Position numbers and translations under genes: made by a program. Below the pieces are notes generated by a model. That model did no database searches. It was not told the DNA's origin and worked only from the letters and a program-made list of their open reading frames with translations. DNA of 64,000 bases from Methylobacterium sp. SyP6R. GTDB taxonomy: Bacteria; Pseudomonadota; Alphaproteobacteria; Rhizobiales; Beijerinckiaceae. Numbering within the stretch: position 1 is the first letter of the stretch; each line of letters starts with the position of its first letter. Below, in pieces: positions 26,287 through 34,543 of this stretch. The stretch covers positions 445,001 to 509,000 of the forward strand of contig NZ_JAAQRC020000002.1 of NCBI RefSeq assembly GCF_019216885.1. The letters run 5' to 3'.

Positions 26287-27570
26287 ATGAGAGATGATCC
26301 GCGCAGCCACGGCCTCTGGGAGCTTTCGGCTCCCCCGGCTCCGCCGACGCAGCCACTCGAGGGTCGGATCGCGGTCGATGTGGCGATCGTCGGCGGCGGG
26401 TTCACGGGCCTGTCCGCCGCTCTCCACCTCGCGGAAGGGAGGACGAGCGTTGCGATTCTCGAAGGCGTCGAGATCGGATTCGGCGGGTCGGGCCGGAATG
26501 TCGGGCTCGTCAATGCCGGGATGTGGGTCATGCCCGACGACCTGCCGGGCGAACTCGGCGATCGCTACGGCTCAGCCCTCCTCGACCTGCTCGGCGCAGC
26601 ACCCGCCGCGGTGTTCGATCTCGTCGAGCGGCACGGCATCGCCTGCGAGCCCGAGCGCCGGGGAACGCTGCATTGCGCGGTGGGCAAGAAGGGCCTCGCC
26701 GAGTTGCAGGAGCGCGCCCGCCAGTGGCAGGCCCGCGGCGCGCCGGTCCGGCTGCTCGACGCGGAGGAGACCGCGGCCAAGGTCGGCACCCGCGCCTATG
26801 CGGGCGCGCTGCTCGATGCGCGAGCCGGCACCATCCAGCCGCTCGCCTATGCCCGCGGCCTCGCAGGCGCTGCGATCAAGGCCGGGGCCCGGATCCACAC
26901 CGGCAGCCCGGTCGTCGCCGTCATCGATGCGGGCACGCATTGGCGGCTCGACACCCCGCACGGCCGCGTCGAGGCCGCCCAGGTGATCGTGGCGACCAAC
27001 GCCTATACCAGCGCGGTCTGGCCGGAGATCCGGACGGAACTCGTCCATCTGCCGTATTTCAACATGGCGACCGCACCGTTGAGCGACAACTTGCGCCGCT
27101 CGATCCTGCCCGAGCGCCAGGGCGCCTGGGATACCCGCGAGGTGCTGAGCTCGTTCCGGTTCGACCAGGCGGGCCGGCTCGTCTTCGGCAGCGTCGGCGC
27201 CTTACGCGGGACGGGCCTGCCCATCCACCGCGGCTGGGGCCGGCGGGCCCTCGCCAGGCTGTTTCCGCAACTCGCGGGCGTATCCTTCGAGACCGAGTGG
27301 TACGGAGAGATCGGCATGACGGTGAACAACCTGCCGCGCTTCCACCGCCTTGGCCGGAACGTCGTCTCGTTCAGCGGCTACAACGGCAGGGGCATCGCGC
27401 CCGGCACGGTCTTCGGCCGCTGCCTCGCCCAACTCGTCGCCGGCGCGATCGGTGAGGACGCGTTGCCGCTCCCGGTCACCGATCCGGTCGCGGCGCCCCG
27501 GCGGCGGCTGAAGGAGGCCTTCTACGAGGCCGGGGCCCAGCTCGCGCACCTGACCGATGCGCGTTTCTGA
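26287..27570 (+). CDS. FAD-dependent oxidoreductase, DAO family
   Basis: A 427-residue flavoprotein resembling gamma-glutamylputrescine oxidase (PuuB) and related amine oxidases. The N-terminal extension HGLWELSAPPAPPTQPLEG precedes the FAD motif VAIVGGGFTGLSAALHLAEG, as in PuuB-like proteins, then SGRNVGLVNAGMW. The C-terminal FAD loop is SFSGYNGRGIAPGTVFG. Length and layout are normal. It is probably monocistronic: the parS-like site at 27599 separates it from the globin gene. Substrate is unknown; glycine-like or polyamine-derived amines are candidates. Confidence 0.85.
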   Translation: MRDDPRSHGLWELSAPPAPPTQPLEGRIAVDVAIVGGGFTGLSAALHLAEGRTSVAILEGVEIGFGGSGRNVGLVNAGMWVMPDDLPGELGDRYGSALLDLLGAAPAAVFDLVERHGIACEPERRGTLHCAVGKKGLAELQERARQWQARGAPVRLLDAEETAAKVGTRAYAGALLDARAGTIQPLAYARGLAGAAIKAGARIHTGSPVVAVIDAGTHWRLDTPHGRVEAAQVIVATNAYTSAVWPEIRTELVHLPYFNMATAPLSDNLRRSILPERQGAWDTREVLSSFRFDQAGRLVFGSVGALRGTGLPIHRGWGRRALARLFPQLAGVSFETEWYGEIGMTVNNLPRFHRLGRNVVSFSGYNGRGIAPGTVFGRCLAQLVAGAIGEDALPLPVTDPVAAPRRRLKEAFYEAGAQLAHLTDARF

Positions 27571-27598
27571 TTGCCCTGCCGTCTCGGTCGCCACCGGA

Positions 27599-27614
27599 GT
27601 TAGCCGCGGTTAAC
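27599..27614. other. parS centromere site 3
   Basis: GTTAGCCGCGGTTAAC, one base off the perfect parS palindromes at 23098 and 23275 and still fitting GTT-n4-GC-n4-AAC. It sits 28 bases after the oxidase stop codon and about 2 kb beyond the iterons. Confidence 0.75.
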
Positions 27615-27704
27615 AGCCATGCGGCACCGACGCACGAAGCGGAATGGTGCAAAGGCGATCCGCCAGCCCTTGCACGGGCCCGCACCGGTCGGCATCCAAC
27701 GGGA

Positions 27705-28127
27705 ATGGCTCGGATGATTCTGGACGAGAGCAGCCTCGCCCCCTTCCTGGCAGCCTTCTACGCGCGCGTCCGCAGCGACCCGCTCGTCGGGCCGGTCTTC
27801 GCCGCCGCGATTCCGGAGGCCGAGTGGCCCCGGCACATGGCGACGATCGAGGCATTCTGGTCGTCGGTCCTGTTCAAGACGGGCCGCTACAAGGGCAATC
27901 CGTTCGGCCGGCACCAGGCGCTCGGCGCCTTGAGACCGGAGCACTTTGCGCGGTGGCTCGCCCTGTTCCGGGAGACGGCCGCCTCGTGCTTCGCCCCGGA
28001 CGAGGCGGAGGCCCTGCAGGCGCGGGCCGAGCGGATCGGCGCGAGCCTTCAGGCCGGCCTGTTCTTCCGCCCCGGCGACACCGGTGCGGTCCCTACCGCT
28101 TGCCGAGCAGGTAGACCTGCCAGGTGA
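27705..28127 (+). CDS. group III truncated hemoglobin
   Basis: A 140-residue small globin of the TrHb3 class, which binds O2 or NO and is often linked to NO protection in alphaproteobacteria. Diagnostic stretches are FYARVRSDPLVGPVF, the distal-side FWSSVLFKTGRYKGNPFGRHQAL, and the proximal His in PEHFARWLALFRETA. An ATG at 27714 is an alternative start. The last dozen residues (TGAVPTACRAGRPAR) go past the usual family end and overlap a small convergent open frame, so the true terminus may have been altered. No NO-response site was seen. Confidence 0.85.
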   Translation: MARMILDESSLAPFLAAFYARVRSDPLVGPVFAAAIPEAEWPRHMATIEAFWSSVLFKTGRYKGNPFGRHQALGALRPEHFARWLALFRETAASCFAPDEAEALQARAERIGASLQAGLFFRPGDTGAVPTACRAGRPAR

Positions 28128-28191
28128 TCATCATGCTCGCCACCATGAGGGCGGCGTGCAGGAGGGTGAGGACCTGGGGGGCATCGGGCAT
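28093..28191 (-). CDS. possible small single-pass membrane protein
   Basis: A 32-codon frame whose product is almost entirely one hydrophobic helix (VLTLLHAALMVASMMITWQV) ending in LLGKR. The size and composition resemble small membrane subunits or regulators, but I cannot match a family. It overlaps the globin 3' end antisense by about 35 bases. The ribosome site is weak. It could be a chance frame. Confidence 0.35.
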   Translation of the reverse strand: MPDAPQVLTLLHAALMVASMMITWQVYLLGKR

Positions 28192-28316
28192 GGATATCGT
28201 CCCTGCGGGCGGGCCGTTCGTGGGCCGCTACCCCCATGCAACGATCGGGCCCTCGCCAGGCGGATGACGGCCGGTACCGGGACCTGCGCGCGCTTCCTCG
28301 CTTCGGCGTCGCCCGC

Positions 28317-29450
28317 TCACGAGGGCAGCAGGGCCTGCGCGGTGGCGGCACGGGCCAGGGTCGCCAGCATGTCGGTCTGCGTCACGATCCCGAGCACGCG
28401 GCGATCCGGCCCGGTCACGACGACGGCGTGGGTGCGGCCGTCGGTGAGGACCGGAACCAGGGCCGCCGCGGGCTCGTCCGGCCCGGCGGTCCTGGCGGCC
28501 GAGAGCGCCTGTGCGATGTCGCCCGCGGCCTGCAGCGTCACCTCGCGCAGCCCGACCGTGCCGACGAGCCGGTCCCTCTCGTCCACGACCGGCAGCGTGC
28601 GGACGTCGTGCTTGAACAGCAGCTCCCGTGCCCGGGCGGCCGGCTCGTGCAGCCCGATCGTGACGACGTCGCGGGACATGATGTCGGCGCATGTCACGGT
28701 GCCGCGGGACCGGACGAGCGCCTTGTGCTCGACCTCGCGCAGCAGCCGGTCGAGGTCGGCGCGGTCGATGTCGAGGGACTCGTTGAGAGTGAGCAAAGCC
28801 GCGTCGATGTCCTCGGCATGGAATCCGACGCGCAAGGCGGCGGGCAGGTCCGCCGTGTCGTGGGCATTGGCCGGTACCGCGGCCGGGACATGGGGATACT
28901 GGCGGCGGGCCAGCCGGTGAAACACGATGCCGAGGCCGACCAGGATAAGCGAGTTGAGGCCGACGGGGACGAACGGGAACAGGAACCCGGACGAGGTCAC
29001 CGCCGGGCCGCCGATCAGCGCGGTCAGCGCCGCGGCGCCGCCGGGCGGGTGAAGGCAGCGGGTGAGCGACATGACCGCGATGGCGAGGGAGACGCCGACG
29101 CCGATCGCCGCCACCGGATCGGGAATGACGTGGGCGGCGGTCACCCCGATCAGGGCCGAGAGCGTGTTGCCGCCGATGATCGACCAGGGCTGGGCCAGCG
29201 GACTGGCGGGGACGGCGAAGAGCAGCACGGCGCTCGCCCCCATGGGCGCGACGATCATCGGGATGTGCGGCCCCTGGCCGACGATCCAGCCGCTGATCAG
29301 GCCGGTGAGCGCGATGCCGATGAGGGCGCCCAGGCAGGCGAGCAGGCGCTCGCGTAAGCTCGCGCCCGGGAGTATGGGCGTCGACAGCCGTCCTGCCCAT
29401 GTCCTGCCGCCCGCACGCAGCGGCCGGACGATCCGTGACAGGCGCGACAT
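28317..29450 (-). CDS. HPP family membrane protein with CBS pair
   Basis: A 377-residue protein with an N-terminal HPP domain (four to five membrane helices, about residues 30-190; signature LHPPGGAAALTALIGG) and two C-terminal CBS domains (about 240-370; DIMSRDVVTIGLHEPA and VLGIVTQTDMLATLA). HPP proteins have been linked to nitrite transport in plastids and cyanobacteria; bacterial ones are largely untested. CBS domains typically bind adenine nucleotides and would gate transport by energy state. ATG at 29450 has a purine-rich GTGGGGG just upstream. It is convergent with the globin, which is interesting given nitrogen-oxide links of both. Confidence 0.85.
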   Translation of the reverse strand: MSRLSRIVRPLRAGGRTWAGRLSTPILPGASLRERLLACLGALIGIALTGLISGWIVGQGPHIPMIVAPMGASAVLLFAVPASPLAQPWSIIGGNTLSALIGVTAAHVIPDPVAAIGVGVSLAIAVMSLTRCLHPPGGAAALTALIGGPAVTSSGFLFPFVPVGLNSLILVGLGIVFHRLARRQYPHVPAAVPANAHDTADLPAALRVGFHAEDIDAALLTLNESLDIDRADLDRLLREVEHKALVRSRGTVTCADIMSRDVVTIGLHEPAARARELLFKHDVRTLPVVDERDRLVGTVGLREVTLQAAGDIAQALSAARTAGPDEPAAALVPVLTDGRTHAVVVTGPDRRVLGIVTQTDMLATLARAATAQALLPS

Positions 29451-29712
29451 CCCCCACATGCGGGCTGGATCCTTGGACGAGCGGAGCGTGACGGGGCCGA
29501 CGGAAGAGCGCCGACGGCGCGTAGCTCTAAGCGCCACGCTCGCGCTTGCAAAGATTCGGGGCACCGTGCTCGCCATGACGGCAGCCGATGGCTGCACGTC
29601 TCCACGCCACCCGCGGAAGCGAGGAAGGATCGGACCCGTGCCGGGTATGGCGGAGACCCGCGTGACGAACGCCCGGTCGCCCCGGCCGACCCCCGGCGGG
29701 CAGGGGAGTAGC

Positions 29713-29815
29713 TAGAGCGCTTCACGATCGCGTTGCGATCGCGAAGCTCTCCAGGTCTCCGGCCTCGTCGCATTCTCTTTCGACGAACCGGCATCCACTT
29801 CGTCGGACAATGATC
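29713..29815. repeat. TAGAGC-type dispersed repeat, copy B
   Basis: Starts TAGAGCGCTTCACGATCGCG and ends with the CGACGAACCGGCATCCACTT block. It directly abuts the CTAAGC-type element that starts at 29813, so two unrelated repeats are nested or adjacent between the HPP gene and the crotonase gene. Confidence 0.82.
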
Positions 29816-29920
29816 TAAGCAGATTTCGCAAAAGTGGCGGCCGGTTTTGCGACAAAAATCTGCGATAATTCAACAACCTAAGCGGACGAAGCGTTGGCCT
29901 GCCAACGCAAGTCTGCTTAG
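29813..29920. repeat. MITE-like dispersed repeat, copy 2
   Basis: About 108 bases with inverted termini CTAAGCAGATTT and AAGTCTGCTTAG; strongly similar to 14371-14476. Its right end supplies the TAA stop codon (29917-29919, minus strand) of the crotonase gene. Confidence 0.85.
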
Positions 29921-30705
29921 CCCTTCGACCTCCGCGCCAGGGCGCGGGCGAGCGCGTCCCGGTGTTCCGCGCTGGTATGCGCGATCGCCTGCGCCGTGGC
30001 CGAGAGCTGGAGCAGGGTCGGCAGGGTGGTGGAGCGTCCTTCGCGCAGGAGGCGCTTCGTCGCCCGGACCGCCTGGGGCGGGTTGACGGCGATGCGCGCG
30101 GCGAGCGCGCGGCTCGCCGTCATCAGCTCGGCCCCCGGCACCACCTGCGAGACCAGCCCGCAGGCCAGGGCCTCCGCGGCCGAGATCGCGTCGCCGGTCA
30201 GCGCCATCTCGCAGGCCTTCGACCAGCCGACGATCCGCGGCAGGAGCCAGGCGCCGCCGTCGCCCGGGATGATGCCGATCTTGACGAAGCTCTCGGCGAA
30301 GCGTGCCGTGTCGGCGGCGATGCGCAGGTCGCACAGGCAGGCGAGGTCGGTGCCCGCGCCGATCGCCGGGCCGTTGACGGCGGCGATCACCGGCACGTCC
30401 AGCGCCTCGAAGGCCAGCGGGATGCGCTGGATGCCCTGCGTGTAATAGGCGATCGTGGCGTGGGGGTCGCGGGCACGCGCGTCCAGGGCGTCCTGCATCG
30501 CCCGCAGGTCGCCGCCGGACGAGAACGCGCTGCCGGCCCCGGTCAGGATCGCCACCCGGACCGACGGGTCGGCGCCGAGCCGCCCGAGCGCCGCCACGAG
30601 GCCGTCGACCACGTCGCGCTCGGAGATCGGGTTGCGCGTCTCCGGCCGGTTGAGCGTCAGGGTGACGATGCCGCCATCCTGCTCGTAGAGCACCGCATCG
30701 GTCAT
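29917..30705 (-). CDS. enoyl-CoA hydratase/isomerase family, PaaG-like
   Basis: A 262-residue crotonase-fold protein. The oxyanion-hole parts are present (SSGGDLRAMQD, and GPAIGAGTDLACLCDLR). The two glutamates of classical hydratases appear replaced: the first position is Asp in GAGTDLA, and the second, before IIPGDGG, is Phe. The GIIPGDGGAWLLPRIVG stretch matches isomerases of the PaaG type, whose catalytic Asp is in that loop, so isomerisation is more likely than hydration. The stop codon lies in a repeat element. Directly upstream is a fragment of an acyl-CoA dehydrogenase, suggesting this is the survivor of a fatty-acid or aromatic-CoA operon. Confidence 0.83.
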   Translation of the reverse strand: MTDAVLYEQDGGIVTLTLNRPETRNPISERDVVDGLVAALGRLGADPSVRVAILTGAGSAFSSGGDLRAMQDALDARARDPHATIAYYTQGIQRIPLAFEALDVPVIAAVNGPAIGAGTDLACLCDLRIAADTARFAESFVKIGIIPGDGGAWLLPRIVGWSKACEMALTGDAISAAEALACGLVSQVVPGAELMTASRALAARIAVNPPQAVRATKRLLREGRSTTLPTLLQLSATAQAIAHTSAEHRDALARALARRSKG

Positions 30706-30750
30706 GGGAAATCTCCGATCATCTATGCCCGAGCCCGCGGGCGATGCGAC

Positions 30751-30936
30751 GAGGAGCCGGAACGGCGACAGGAATCGCTCCGGCCCGCTGCGCTTACGCG
30801 CGAGCTCGCCGGTGACCTGTACCCCGTCCTCGCCCTGGCGCCCGAGGAGCGCGTCCTCGGGACGGGGGACGTCCTCGAACACCACCTCGTCGAAATGGTG
30901 CTCGCCGGCGCCGTTGCCGACTGGCCGAATCGATGT
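30751..30936 (-). pseudogene. acyl-CoA dehydrogenase fragment
   Basis: 62 codons in one frame read like the middle of an acyl-CoA dehydrogenase: SIRPVGNGAGEHHFDEVVFE, then DVPRPEDALLGRQGEDG, VTGELARKRSGPERFLSPF. The family's N-terminal and C-terminal parts are absent on both sides. The fragment sits 45 bases upstream of the crotonase gene in the same direction, as a partner gene would. It is a deletion remnant. Confidence 0.75.
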
Positions 30937-31632
30937 CCGTCCGGATGTCCATCATGTCCGCGTCCCTGCAGCCGGGCGGGTGCCGCCGTTCGTGGAGCGG
31001 GCCGCCGCGACCCTGGGCAGCGACGAGCCGAAGGCGAAAGCCGGACACCATCGCCGGGACCCGCCGCCGCCTCGACGGCATGCCGCTCGCGATCACGATC
31101 GCGTCGGCGGTCCTATGATACCAACGGTCGTTGAAAACGACCTTTGGTTCCGTTCTCGAATTTTCTCGCCGAGACTTTGGCTTGGTGTCGGAAATTCGAG
31201 ATGGATCAACGGCCCCGTCGATCTCGGGCCTGCCTGGGATCGAATCGATGCGTCAGCATCTTGGGCCGTTGCCATGATTCCAGCGCTCGCCCGTCGACGA
31301 GACCGGCCCCAAGCGGCGGAAGCATGCGAACTTGCACAGGGATGGAGTCCCGATCGATCAAGCGGCGCCTGCAAAACCACCGATGATCGGACGGCCGCGC
31401 CCATCGATCGCCGTCGCGGTGTTCCACCGCCGGACCCGTGGCGGCTGCAACCCCCGCGTCGACGGGATCGTCCCGATCGACGACATCGAGGACCCTCCGA
31501 CGTGCGGAAAGCCGAGCCGAGCGTGCGAGCCCCCTGCGTCGAGCGAGATCGGGATCGACAGCTCGCCCGTCCCGGTCGCCGGGGTCGCGCCGGATCCGAA
31601 GAACTCCAGCATGCTTCCAGGGGAGGCCTGTC
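30937..31632. other. intergenic with dispersed repeat
   Basis: No intact gene between the acyl-CoA dehydrogenase fragment and the sulfatase. Positions about 31122-31280 belong to a repeat shared with 57692-57860. The remainder shows only compositional open frames. Confidence 0.5.
31122..31280 (+). repeat. dispersed repeat, inverted pair member 1
   Basis: Contains ACCAACGGTCGTTGAAAACG, ATTCGAGATGGATCAACGGC, CCCGTCGATCTCGGGCCTGC and GAATCGATGCGTCAGCATCT. The reverse complement of 57692-57860 matches over nearly the whole length with small differences. Noncoding. Confidence 0.8.
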
Positions 31633-34086
31633 ATGAGACCGATGCTGCGCCATGCGGCCGGTGTGTCGTCCCTGTCGCTGATGCTGGCCATCGGGATCGG
31701 TCCCGTCTCCGCGCAGGCGCCGTCGCGACCGAACGCCGTCGTGCTCCCCACCGACCGCACGGTGCTGCCGATCCCGGAGCCCCGCATTCCGCACAGCACC
31801 GTCTTCGACGTCCGCAACGCGACGCCGCCGCCCCGCTTCGAGGTCAAGGCGCCCGCGCAGGCGCCGAACGTCCTCATCGTGCTGATCGACGACATGGGCT
31901 TCGGCCAGTCGAGAGCCTTCGGCGGCCCGATCGCCATGCCCACCGTGGAGGCGCTCGCAGCCGGGGGATTGCGCTACAACCAGTTCCACACGACGGCCCT
32001 GTGCTCGCCGACGCGGGCCGCCCTGCTCACGGGGCGCAATCATCACACCAACAACATGGGCTCGATCACCGAGACCGCGACCGCGTTCCCCGGCCAGACC
32101 GGGCAGCGCCCCAACGGCGTCGCGCCGCTCGCCGAGATGCTGCGCCTGAACGGGTACAGCACGGCCGCGTTCGGCAAGTCGCACGAGACCGCGGCCTGGG
32201 AGGTCAGCCCCTCCGGCCCGACCGACCGATGGCCCACCCGCTCCGGATTCGACAAGTTCTACGGCTTCATCGGCGGCGAGACGAACCAGTGGGCCCCGCG
32301 GCTCTACGACGGGATGAACCAGGTCGAGCCGCCGCGCGATCCGAACTATCATTTCATGGCCGACATGACCGACCAGGCCATCGCCTGGATGAACTATCAG
32401 AAGTCGCTGACGCCCGATAAACCGTTCTTCATCTACTTCGCCCCGGGCGCCACCCACGCCCCCCATCAGGTGCCGAAGGAGTGGATTGCGAAGTACAAGG
32501 GGAAGTTCGACCGGGGCTGGGATGCGTTGCGAGAAGAGACGCTCGCGCACCAGATCGCCATGGGCATCGTTCCCGCGGGAACGACGCTCGCGCCGAAGCC
32601 CGAGGCGATCAAGGACTGGGCCGCCTTGAGCGACGATGAAAAGAAGCTCTTTTCCCGCCAGATGGAAGTGTTCGCCGGATTCGGCGAATATGCCGACACG
32701 GAAACCGGCCGACTGGTCGAGGCGATCAGGGCGGCCGGCCAGCTCGACAATACCCTGGTCTTCTACATCGTCGGGGACAACGGCGCGAGCGCCGAGGGCG
32801 GGATGAACGGCCTGTTCAACGAGATGACCTACTTCAATGGCGTGCCCGAGAAGACGGGGGACATCCTCAAGCATTATGACGAGCTCGGCAGCCCGACGAC
32901 CTACGGTCATTACGCTGCGGGCTGGGCGGTCGCGGGCGACACGCCGTTCACCTGGACCAAGCAGATCGCCTCGAGCTACGGCGGGACCCGCAACGGGATG
33001 GTGGTCCACTGGCCCAAGGGCATCGCGGCACGCGGCGAAGTGCGGTCGCAGTGGCACCACGTCATCGATATCGCGCCCACCGTGCTGGAAGCGGCCGGGC
33101 TGCCCGAGCCGACAAGCGTGAACGGAACGGCCCAGATTCCGATTGCAGGGACCAGCCTCGTCTACACCTTCGCGGATCCGGGCGCCCGCGATCGGCACAC
33201 GATCCAGTATTTCGAGATCTTCGGCAACCGCGCCATCTACCGGGACGGCTGGCTCGCCGGCACGGTCCACCGGGCGGCCTGGGAATACACGCCGCGCCGA
33301 TCGCTCGAGACCGATGTCTGGGAATTGTACGACACCCGCTCCGACTTCAGCCTCGCGCATGACAGAGCGGCGGCCGATCCGGCCAAGCTCAAGGAGTTGC
33401 AGGGCGTGTTCCTGGAGGAGGCGGTCAAGTATTCCGTGCTTCCCCTCGACGATCGCACCCTGGAGCGCCTGACCGCGTCCCTGGTCGGACGGCCCGACCT
33501 GATGGCCGGCCGTACCTCCCTGACCGTTCACGCGGGCATGACCGGGATGTCGGAGCACGCCTTCATCAACGTGAAGAATCGTTCCCACTCGATCACGGCC
33601 GACCTGGACGTTCCTGCCGGCGGCGCGAGCGGTGCCATCCTGGCCCAGGCGGGGCGCTTCGGAGGCTGGAGCCTCTACCTCGACGACGGCAGGCCGACCT
33701 ACACCTACAACTGGCTCGGCCTTGAGCGTTACACGATCGCCGCCGATGAACCCCTGCCTCCCGGAAAAGCGAGCTTGCGCTTCGATTTCGCGTATGACGG
33801 CGGCGGCCCCGGAAAGGGCGGTACGGGCACCCTCTCGGTCAATGGGCGAAACGTCGCCACGGGACGCATCGCGCAGACCCAGTGCTGCGCCTTCTCGGCC
33901 GACGAGGGCGCGGATGTCGGCGCCGATGAGGGCACGCCGGTGACAGAGGCCTACCGGGTGCCGTTCACCTTCACGGGCAGGATCGACAAGGTCACGATCG
34001 CGCTGAAGGACATCGAGAAGGCCGAACAGGACGACGCCGAGCGCGCCCGCGAAACCGGGGCCTTGAAGAAAGGCTTGGCTGATTAG
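31633..34086 (+). CDS. arylsulfatase, sulfatase family
   Basis: An 817-residue exported type I sulfatase that hydrolyses sulfate esters. Residues 1-27 are a Sec signal (LSLMLAIGIGPVSAQ). The formylglycine motif C-x-P-x-R is CSPTR at Cys124, followed by AALLTGRN; metal ligands include the paired Asp in VLIDDMGFG and the later VGDNGAS. The catalytic domain runs to about residue 560. The C-terminal 200 residues are a beta-rich region (GGWSLYLDDGRPTYTYN, LSVNGRNVATGRI) seen in long bacterial arylsulfatases. A maturase is not in the window. Sulfur scavenging is the likely purpose. Cys in the modification motif means either FGE or an anaerobic enzyme must activate it. Confidence 0.9.
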   Translation: MRPMLRHAAGVSSLSLMLAIGIGPVSAQAPSRPNAVVLPTDRTVLPIPEPRIPHSTVFDVRNATPPPRFEVKAPAQAPNVLIVLIDDMGFGQSRAFGGPIAMPTVEALAAGGLRYNQFHTTALCSPTRAALLTGRNHHTNNMGSITETATAFPGQTGQRPNGVAPLAEMLRLNGYSTAAFGKSHETAAWEVSPSGPTDRWPTRSGFDKFYGFIGGETNQWAPRLYDGMNQVEPPRDPNYHFMADMTDQAIAWMNYQKSLTPDKPFFIYFAPGATHAPHQVPKEWIAKYKGKFDRGWDALREETLAHQIAMGIVPAGTTLAPKPEAIKDWAALSDDEKKLFSRQMEVFAGFGEYADTETGRLVEAIRAAGQLDNTLVFYIVGDNGASAEGGMNGLFNEMTYFNGVPEKTGDILKHYDELGSPTTYGHYAAGWAVAGDTPFTWTKQIASSYGGTRNGMVVHWPKGIAARGEVRSQWHHVIDIAPTVLEAAGLPEPTSVNGTAQIPIAGTSLVYTFADPGARDRHTIQYFEIFGNRAIYRDGWLAGTVHRAAWEYTPRRSLETDVWELYDTRSDFSLAHDRAAADPAKLKELQGVFLEEAVKYSVLPLDDRTLERLTASLVGRPDLMAGRTSLTVHAGMTGMSEHAFINVKNRSHSITADLDVPAGGASGAILAQAGRFGGWSLYLDDGRPTYTYNWLGLERYTIAADEPLPPGKASLRFDFAYDGGGPGKGGTGTLSVNGRNVATGRIAQTQCCAFSADEGADVGADEGTPVTEAYRVPFTFTGRIDKVTIALKDIEKAEQDDAERARETGALKKGLAD

Positions 34087-34543
34087 ATCGCGAAGGAAGC
34101 CGGGCTGTCGATCGCGGTTCGCTTATGAGGCAGAACGAAGATACGGAGGATGATCGATTCTCCAGGGAGACGTGCAGCAGACCGGACCTCGCCGACTGAT
34201 ACGAAATCTGGACGATCACTTCCGGATTTCGTATCATCAGCCCGCGCGGTGAAGCCGTAGGCTTCACACGCCTGAGCGAAGCCGCTTTCCGCATCGCGAA
34301 GCGATCAATCGGAAAGCGTATGAGACGATTTCTGTGCGGTCGGCGCAGGGAGCGGTGCCGACGAGCGGGCTTTATCCAGACAAGGCCGCCCGCGCCTTTT
34401 CGCTGACGTCGTTGCCGATCTGCATCACGTATCGAAACCAATCATCGAAATTTTCAAATGATACGACGTGAGCGAATAGCCTGGTTTTACTGTCTTTCCC
34501 TCGTCAAATTCTCGCTCATGCACCATGGGAGGGGGACGTGGGA
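34087..34543. other. intergenic with TGATACGG-family repeat
   Basis: About 450 bases without a gene. The repeat fills 34197-34325, and the stretch 34440-34510 is AT-richer and probably contains the promoter of the barrel protein. Confidence 0.5.
34197..34325 (-). repeat. TGATACGG-family repeat
   Basis: Contains a hairpin with arms TGATACGAAATC and GATTTCGTATCA, then CCCGCGCGG, AAGCCGTAGGCTTCAC and GCTTTCCGCATCGCGAAGCG. In reverse complement it matches 57396-57505 and part of 20608-20700. Confidence 0.78.

Noticed and set aside
25583..26356. 257-codon minus-strand frame near the origin
   Set aside because: It spans the hairpin at 26021 and the start of the oxidase gene and resembles nothing known.
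31093..33588. Minus-strand frame of 831 codons antisense to the sulfatase
   Set aside because: The sulfatase frame has all catalytic motifs; the antisense frame is only open because of codon bias.
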